A stretch of DNA of 64,000 nt from Terfezia claveryi (Eukaryota; Ascomycota; Pezizomycetes; Pezizales; Pezizaceae), in NCBI GenBank assembly GCA_015179025.1, contig WHUX01000038.1:335260-399259 (forward strand). Direction: 5' to 3'. The notes under the pieces are model-generated. The model ran no database searches. It was not told where the DNA came from and saw only the letters and a list, made by a program, of their open reading frames with translations. Of this stretch, positions 57,330 to 64,000 are shown one piece after another; the stretch's first letter is position 1, and every line of letters begins with the position of its first letter. Both the position numbers and the translations under genes were made by a program.

Positions 57330-60300
57330 TGCAATGACATTAGCAATGGCATTAGCCAACACCCCGTTTAAGCTACCAAAGGCTACTGAAAGCCTTAAAG
57401 ATGAGAACAATTATAGCTCATAGTCCATAGAAGTCTGAATACTCCTCCAACTAACAGATCTAGATATGGCTATAGACCCTGATGAGGGTATAGCCCCCCA
57501 GCTGCCAATAAAGACATATCAATACCTCTCCAATAAAGCTTTAGCCACAATTATGGCAAACTGCAACTTAGAGCCACTATCTCTTATTTGCATCTCTCCT
57601 AATGCACTAGATATCTGGAATACTCTCAAGTCCCATTATGAAGGACACACTCATACACATATGTCAGCACTGCTCCTTGCAATCACTAACCTCCATTTTA
57701 ATGATTGGAAAGATACTCTAGTCTAACACGTCATGAAGTTTGAAAACAAATAGAACCTTCTGTTGGCCAATGTGGTCACCAATCACTCCAATACCTCCAG
57801 TCTCACTAGTACTATCAAGAGCTTTGTTAGCTATTATAGGTAGAAGGCAACTATGCTGTTATCTACACTTCCCTATATTGCTATATATTAGAATCTTATC
57901 ATAAATATCATAGGGGGAACACTCACCCTAACTTATGTAGATATAGTACTCTGACTCCATGAACTATCTGATCACCTTAAAACTCACCTAAGAAGAGACA
58001 TACCTTAAGAACCTGTATTAACTTTTACTGCTACTAGCCTACTAGTTAAGTGTCATTACCATTGTAAGGTAAAGGGATGGCCTAGGACCTCACATAAAGA
58101 GAAGGACTACCGAACTAAGAAAAGAGATCTGGCAAAACTTTTGACAGCTAATGTTGCTCAGTCAGATGATGTTTGGGATATGTTCTGTAATATGACAACT
58201 ACCAAAAATTCCTGAGTCGATCCAAGTGGTTCACTGATTTATGCTATACAGTGCATATTACTAACAACTTGGCTAAGCTAATTGATCCATGATCCAATTA
58301 CTAGCTTATGAGAACTAGAGGAGGCAGTACTCAGTCTACCTACAAAGGCACTATTTATTTAGGAAACTTCACTCTCCACGATATCCTATTTATTCCTAAT
58401 TTCCCTCGCAAACTTATCAGTATTACAAAAATCTCCCAGCAAGGCAGATCTCTCAACATTGGTAAATCAAACATACTTGAATATGAGGAATACTCAATTC
58501 CCCTTATTATCACCTATGGAATCTACCAACTAGATATTAGTTATCCAGAAAAGTCCTATCTTACTGAGCAGTAGGCAATGAACTAGTATGAAATGTATGT
58601 CCACCTTACTTTTCCTTTATTCAGAACTATCTCCGAGGCGCTGAGAGACCTTTATCTGTCTGGAAAGCAATGTCCTACTGGCATCACTACCAAAATGACC
58701 AAGCCGCTATCCTAACCTCATGGAATCTGCACACAGCATATCGGTGATATTGTATACTCTGATCTCTATAGTCTAATGCCTGTAAAAGACTTAAGGCATC
58801 AGAAATATATAGTTACTCTTATTGACAACTTTTCTCGCTTCATGATCATATGGGCAATTCGATCCAAATCTGATATAGCTGAAACCCTTCAAACAATAAT
58901 TATCTACTTTGAAAATCTCACCAATACATATGTAATAGCTCTTCAAAGTGACTTTAGTAGAGAATTTAAATCTATATCATTTCGAGGATGGCTGAAAGAT
59001 AAAGAAATAATTGAAAAACTTATAGTTCCTTACCATAGCGAAACGAATGCAGTTGCTAAGCAAACAAACCATACTATCATAATGCTTGTCAGAACTAATC
59101 TGAAAGAGATGCCTAAATCTACATAGTTCATTGCCATGGAATAAACTATCTTTATTAAAAATCAACTTCCTCATAGCTCACTAAATGAGATGGCCCCTCT
59201 CGAAAAAATCAAACAAGTGAACATCAATAAAGAACAAGTTCATTTCCGACCATTTGGCCAAAAGGTTTTCTGCCATATCTATAAAAATAGAAAATTAGTA
59301 GATAAAGCTACTGAAGCAAGAATCATTGGCTTCACCTCCTCTTATGGGACCTACAAAGTGATTGTACTATCCAGAAGAGTTATAACTGTAAAATACCCTG
59401 TTGCTAAATATAGCTCATAGCTGGATATTATATAGCTAAAAGAAAATACTCAGTAGAGCACTTCCAGTACACAAGATCAGCAGAGCGCTCCTAGCACACT
59501 AGCTCAGTAGAATACTCCTGGCGCACCAGCTCTGCAAAATGCTTCTAGCACACCAGCTCAGCAAAGTACTCCTAGTGCTATTCCTCAATCTACAATAATA
59601 CCTAGAGCTCAGGTTTTTCCTGCATTATATGGCAAGCTAGCCATATTACCACAAGAGCTACCTAGTGCCCCTAGAGAGGAGAGATAGAGGCGGTATGCAC
59701 CAAGGTGGCCTAATACTCTTTCAGCCATGAGGAATGAGCGAGAAGCTAAGCAGCAGCTTCTTCATGAAAAAACACTTGTCCAGTAGCAGCCAAAACAGCA
59801 GCAATCTACAAGGCAATCAACTCAGTCTACAGTAGGTATCCCTCCCATTCGTCTTGACCAGGATCCAGCTTATACACACCTAACAATTGCCAAAGCCCTT
59901 GAGTTTAAGAATAAAGATCAATAGTAGCAAACAATTTGGCTTGAGCTAGCTCTATTGGAAAAATACAAGGTTTACTAGTAGGTGGATAAGGTACTATATA
60001 GAGTAAAAATTATTAATACTAAGTGAATATTAAAGGAAAAGCTTAATAAGGAGCCATCTAGTCCAAAGCGTTTTAAGCCTCATTTCATAGCTAGAGGATT
60101 CTCACAAAGACTAAATATCGACTTTCATTGACACAGAACCTATGCACTAGTTTGCAGAAAAGAATCATAGTGAATACTTATATACTTAAGTCTAGATGGA
60201 AAGCTCATTATGCGCTAATATAATATTGAAGGCGCCTTTCATAATGGGCCTCTTCAGGAGGTTCTGTATATAGTTAATAAGCAAGGTACTAGTGACAAAG

Positions 60301-60364
60301 TATGGCTCCTTTTGAAATCACTCAATGGGACCAAGCAGGTAGCTCATAACTAGAACAAGGACAT
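57330..60364 (+). mobile_element. Ty1/copia retrotransposon, 5' part (gag, protease, integrase, RT start), decayed
   Basis: The coding region begins near 57333 (TLAMALANTPFKLP). Gag includes NALDIWNTLKSHYEG and a decayed zinc-knuckle region at about 58045-58100. A protease and gag-preintegrase part follows (FTLHDILFIPNFPRKLISI near 58365). Integrase core has YSDLYSLMPVKD (first Asp region), TLIDNFSRF, ALQSDFSREFKS and IVPYHSETNAVAKQTN (catalytic acidic residues visible). Reverse transcriptase begins near 60070 with KRFKPHFIARGFSQR and reaches LNGTKQVAHN before the element is interrupted at 60364. Dozens of in-frame stops, mostly TAG, lie where Trp or Gln is expected. No LTR pair is recognised in the window. 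Confidence 0.88.
60357..60364. repeat. 8-bp target-site duplication, left copy (AAGGACAT)
   Basis: Matches AAGGTCAT at 63060-63067 at 7 of 8 positions, directly flanking the foldback element. An 8-bp duplication is the hAT-superfamily rule. Confidence 0.75.
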
Positions 60365-60935
60365 TAGTGTGCGCCACGGGGCGAGTCGGTCCGAGTTTCT
60401 CACCCTGACAACTCGTTCGGCTGTCGACTCGCCTCGGTCTCTGCCTACCATAACTCGCCTCAAACCACTTCGTTGATTAATCGGTGATCTACCGATTACT
60501 CGCCAAGATTCAAGGCTAGCCTGTTTTATGCTGGGGCCTCTGCTCCAGGCGCGGTATAAACCACGGCGCCTTAGGTATATGGTTGCACGCACGTGGGTGG
60601 GACCTTGATTTTCTAGGAAGAGAAGCAAAGAGAAGCATGTTTACCCTCCCTACAACTGAGGCCAGCTACGTAGAATGAAGTGAACCAATGATCCAGAACG
60701 CATGCATGTATAAGTATAATAAATGCCTATAGTATTTCTAAATGTTTATGTACAGGGGAGCTAATACCATAAGAGACAGAAATATAATTAAATGGACCTG
60801 TCCAACCTTGCCATATGCCTAGCAAACTCGAGACTAAGAGTCTGGCCCCTACGTTGGTCTGTGAACGAAAGTGGTGGGAGTACAGCTTAGACTAGAGTGG
60901 TGCAGAGATATGGCAAAGGGGACAGTGGAGGGAAG

Positions 60936-61303
60936 GCAAGCTAGATGGTGGAGGCATGGCAGGTTGGACGGTGGAGGCATGGCAAGCTGGACGGTGGAGA
61001 CATGGCAAGCTGGACAGTAGAGGCATGGCAAGCTGGATGATAGAGGCGTGGCAAGCTGGACGATGGAGGCATCGCAAGCTGGATGGTGGAGGCATGGCAA
61101 GCTAGATGACGGAGACATGGCAATCTGGATGGCGGAGGCATGGCAAGCTGGACGGCGGAGGCATAGCAAGCTTGATGGCGGAGGCATGGCAAGCTGGATG
61201 ACAGAGGCATAACAAGCTGGACGACGGAGGCATGGCAAGCTGGACAACAGAGGGATGGTAAGCTGGATATCAGAGGCATGGCAAGCTGGACAACAAAGGG
61301 AAG
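60936..61303. repeat. 23-bp minisatellite, 16 units (left arm)
   Basis: Sixteen contiguous 23-bp units of the type GCAAGCTGGACGGTGGAGGC+ATG, with substitutions but constant length, inside the left arm of the foldback element. Confidence 0.95.
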
Positions 61304-61679
61304 GCAATGCTCTCACCCAGATTGCAGGCAGTTCATGACTTGTGTTATTGATGAAAATTCCAGATGCTGGGGATGGAGAGCTCACTTGAAAGTTGTGCCT
61401 CGTGTGCCAGTGGTAGCTGCTGTACAGACTATAATTTGGTATGGCAGGCAGGCACTTTAGGGGGGCGCTAGTCGACGCAACGGGAATGATCAACCCCGCT
61501 TAGCATCTGGCTCGGGTATGCCAGCCTAGACTGGCAATATGCTAACGTTGCGCTATGCCTGTGCAGGCAACAGTCTCATTCGGCTGTACAATGAACAATA
61601 CCTACGTCTTTGTGTGGTTGAGATGTTGCAGCCATAATATATGTCCTTGTCCATATATTGGCCACCTGATATATATATG

Positions 61680-61855
61680 GAATTCATATCTTCATGGCCT
61701 ATATATTTGCTTGGGAATTCATGCCTTCACTGGTTATATATATGCTTAGGAATTCATGCCTTCGCTGGTTATATATATGCTTGGGAATTCATACATTCGT
61801 GGCCTATATACATATATGTATGGAATTCAAGCCTTTGAGGCTTAGATATATGCTA
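61680..61855. repeat. 35-bp tandem repeat, about five units (central spacer)
   Basis: Units begin GAATTCATGCCTTC and contain TATATATATGCTT; they fill the spacer between the two arms. Confidence 0.85.
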
Positions 61856-62271
61856 GGATATCATATATATATATAGGGTACAAAGACATGAATTCTATAT
61901 ATATATCAGGTGGCCAATATATAGACAAGGACATATATTATGGCTGCAACATCTCAACCACACATCGACGTAGGTATTGTTCATTGTTCAGCTGAATGAG
62001 ACTGTTGCCTGCACAGGCATAGCGCAACGTTAGCATATTGCCAGTCTAGGCTGGCATACTCGAGCCAGCTGCCAAGCAGGGTTGATCATCCCTATTGCGT
62101 CGACTAGCGCCCCCCTAAAGTGCCTGCCTGCCACACCCAATTATAGTGTGTACAGCAGCTACTGCTGGCATATGAGGCACAACTTTCAAGTGAGCTCTCC
62201 ATCCCCAGCATCTGGAATTTTCATCAATAACACAAATCATGAACTGCCTGCAATCTGGGTGAGAGCATTGC

Positions 62272-62478
62272 CTTCCCTCCATCATCCAGCTTGCCATACT
62301 TCCGCTATTCAGCTTGCCATACCTCCGCTGTCCAGCTTGCCATGCCTCCGCCGTCTAGCTTGCCATGCCTCCGCCGTGCAGCTTGCTATGCCTCCGTCGT
62401 CCACCTTGCCTTACCTCCGTCATCCGGGTTGCCATGCCTCCGCCAACCAGCTTGCCGTGCCTCTGTTGTCCAGCTTGC
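62272..62478. repeat. 23-bp minisatellite, 9 units (right arm, inverted)
   Basis: Reverse-complement counterpart of the left-arm array, with 9 full units and one diverged unit after it. The seven-unit difference (161 bp) accounts for the length difference between the arms (about 150 bp). Confidence 0.93.
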
Positions 62479-63059
62479 CTTCCCTCTGCTGTCCCCTTTG
62501 CTATATCTCTGCACCACTCTAGTTTAAGCTGTACTCCCACCACTTTCGTTCGCAGACCAACGTAGGGGCCAGGCTCTTGGCCTCGAGTTCGCTAGGCACA
62601 TAGCAAGGTTAGACAGGTCCATTTAATTATATTTCTGTCTCTTGTGGCATTAGCTCTCCTGTACATAAACATTTAGAAATACTATAGGCATTTATTATAC
62701 TTATGCATGCATGCATCCTGGATCATTGGTTTACTTCATTCCACGTAGCTGGCCTCAGTTGTAGGGAGGGTAAATACGCTTCTCTTCGCTTCTCTTCATA
62801 GAAACCCAAGGTCCCACCCATGTGCATGCAACCATATACCTAAGGCGCCATGGCATATACCACACCTGAGGCAGAGGCCCCAGTATAAAGCAGGCTAGCC
62901 TTCAATCTTGGCAAGTAATCTATAGATCACAGATTAATCGCGAGTCGAGTTGAGGTAGTAAAAAGTCGACTCGGCGAGTTGTGGAGGAGACGAAAAATCA
63001 CTCGCCGTGGTGAGTCTTGGTGAGCAAGGTGAGTTTTACTCGCCCCATGGTGCACACTA

Positions 63060-63907
63060 AAGGTCATAGATAATATATTGAAGGGAATAGGGTTTATCTA
63101 GTGTTACAATTATCTGGAGCTATACTACTAGACGACTGAGAGAGATACAATTGCTATTCATATTGACGATCTCTTTCATAGTTTTTTAAGTGAGAAGGTC
63201 GCAGACTGGTGGGAAAGTACAATAGAGGAGTTCTTTACTGTAGAAAAATGGGGTCTACCATCTCGTTTTCTTGAGATGACTCTCTCCTAAAAGAAAGGAG
63301 AAGTTCTAATACATGAAGAAGATCACATAAAAGAAATCACAGCCAAGTTAGGTATTAGAAATCAGTCCCTTACTCCCTATAATATAGCCCCAACAGCTGC
63401 TAGTAAACCATTCAATATGAAAGCTTTTCAAGCTATTGTTGGGAAACTACTGTATATCTCAAGAATGTAGTGCCTAGATATGCAATATGCTATGCAGCGG
63501 CTCTCTATCAAGGCGGCCCAACCTACCACTCATGACTACAACAAAGCAAGTATTCAGGTAGTTAGCTACTTGCTTGGAACAGCTATACAAGGGATAAGGC
63601 TTGCTACCAATTTAATGGACTATATTGATGTCTATACAGATGCAGGAGAAGAAAAGCTTGAAGAGAAATCTACTATAGGAATCCTTATCATGGCTAGAGA
63701 TTCACCAATAGGATAGACTGTAAGAAAGCAAGATGTTATAACACTATCATCCATGAAAGCTGAGTATATTATATTAGGAGCAGGAGCTTAAGATGCCTTG
63801 TGGATAAGGAAGTTGGTTAAGTTTCTAGAAATAAGCCCCTCAATTCAGCTCTGGACAGATAGTTAAGGAGGAGCGAATCTCTCATACAACCCTGACTTTT
63901 ATAACTA
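63060..63907 (+). mobile_element. Ty1/copia retrotransposon, 3' part (RT end, RNase H), decayed
   Basis: Continues the interrupted RT: IDNILKGIGFI, the acidic RT motif as IAIHIDDLFH (the Y/F-V-D-D box reads HIDD) and FFTVEKWGLPSRFLEM. Next come SKPFNMKAFQAIVGKLLYIS, then the RNase H region YIDVYTDAGEEKLEEKSTIG, TLSSMKAEYIILGAGA (stop) DALWIRKL. The copia match ends near 63907 at SYNPDFYN, where expected RNase H sequence is replaced by unrelated DNA. The right-flank target duplication copy is 63060-63067. Confidence 0.85.
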
Positions 63908-64000
63908 GATGTCACGGCGTTAATCTACTTGCGAGCTATTTGACACCCAAACAGGCTTGTTCGAGTGTCAGCACGGTATTTGAATTTACTTGCGAGCTAT
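63908..64000. other. junction with unrelated sequence at the window end
   Basis: Downstream of the copia break, TACTTGCGAGCTAT occurs twice (about 63928-63942 and 63987-64000) around a short spacer. This suggests the edge of another repeat or insertion that continues beyond the window. Confidence 0.4.

Larger units (their letters stand above)
60365..63059. mobile_element. 2.7-kb palindromic hAT-like foldback element inserted in copia
   Basis: Begins TAGTGTGCGCCACGGGGCGA and ends with the reverse complement of TAGTGTGCACCATGGGGCGA. Left arm 60365-61686 and right arm 61888-63059 are reverse complements along nearly their whole length, for example AAATGCCTATAGTATTTCTA (60720s and 62690s) and GATGCTGGGGATGGAGAGCT (61370s and 62200s). 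The spacer of about 200 bp holds a 35-bp tandem repeat. Removing the element and one target copy restores the copia RT reading NKDIDNILKGIGF, as expected for copia. There is no transposase ORF: long minus-strand frames at 60849-61493 are translations of the 23-bp minisatellite. It would be mobilised in trans by an autonomous hAT if still active. Confidence 0.85.

Noticed and set aside
57000..57330. Copia LTR
   Set aside because: The stretch looks like a leader or LTR by position and composition, but no second copy is present in the window to prove it.
60936..61303. CRISPR-like array
   Set aside because: The 23-bp units are contiguous with no spacers, in a eukaryotic transposable element.
60849..61493. 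214-codon minus-strand ORF with Cys/His/Pro repeats
   Set aside because: It is the translation of the 23-bp minisatellite in the foldback arm; the 23-residue period equals three units and the mirrored ORF in the other arm has the same cause.
60365..63059. Tc1/mariner interpretation with a TA duplication
   Set aside because: TA flanks exist, but the 8-bp flanks AAGGACAT and AAGGTCAT match better and give the more canonical copia junction, so hAT-like is preferred.

Overview
The window reads as a filamentous ascomycete nuclear chromosome. Genes are spaced kilobases apart, introns are about 50-110 bp with GT...AG ends, and the proteins are typical of Pezizomycotina: a Gbp2/Hrb1-type SR RNA-binding protein, COQ9, an Avo2-like ankyrin protein, a DIM-2/Masc2-type DNA methyltransferase, the primase small subunit, Sld2 and Trm10. 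Long AT-rich or homopolymer-rich intergenic DNA and a nest of Ty1/copia, Plavaka, pogo-like and foldback elements suggest a Pezizomycetes (truffle-like) genome. That placement is an inference from gene content and repeat style, not from a search.

Layout. 0.6-2.8 kb (-): three-RRM RNA-binding protein with nine exons, one of only 8 nt. 2.8-6.2 kb: intergenic. 6.2-7.6 kb (+): COQ9, with a one-base frame break in a G run. 7.9-8.9 kb (-): Avo2-like ankyrin gene, convergent with COQ9. 9.25-10.06 kb (+): broken mitochondrial carrier. 11.1-15.4 kb (+): DNA (cytosine-5)-methyltransferase with RFTS-like region and two BAH-like modules. 15.4-18.7 kb: non-coding, with a roughly 414-bp foldback repeat. 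18.7-20.6 kb (-) and 20.9-22.6 kb (+): primase small subunit and Sld2, divergent across a 255-bp promoter that holds an ACGCGT box. 22.6-27.1 kb: intergenic. 27.1-28.8 kb (-): conserved fungal Q-rich protein. 33.0-34.3 kb (+): fungal protein of unknown function. 36.0-37.3 kb (-): Trm10. 37.55-37.79 kb (+): broken NDUFA13/GRIM-19-like sequence. 40.0-41.35 kb (-): intact single-exon 439-aa gene of an unrecognised family.

From about 41.4 kb to the end is a repeat island: minisatellites, dispersed repeats, short hairpins, a pogo-like transposase fragment, a nearly complete but broken Plavaka transposase (47.1-49.9 kb), a decayed paralogue of the 439-aa gene (52.3-53.6 kb), a second Plavaka fragment (about 56.6-56.95 kb) and a decayed Ty1/copia element (57.3-63.9 kb). 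The copia reverse-transcriptase region is split by a 2.7-kb almost completely palindromic hAT-like foldback element (60365-63059). This element has an 8-bp target duplication matching at 7 of 8 bases, and its arms carry mirrored 23-bp minisatellites (16 versus 9 units).

Functional links. Primase and Sld2 act at replication initiation and probably share an S-phase promoter. The DIM-2-type enzyme is the class of methyltransferase that methylates repeats in fungi, and the island shows many stop codons where copia and the 439-aa family have Trp or Gln, as expected from C-to-T change. Two frame breaks (COQ9 and the NDUFA13-like sequence) each look like one G lost from a five-G run, so sequencing error should be excluded before calling either gene dead.
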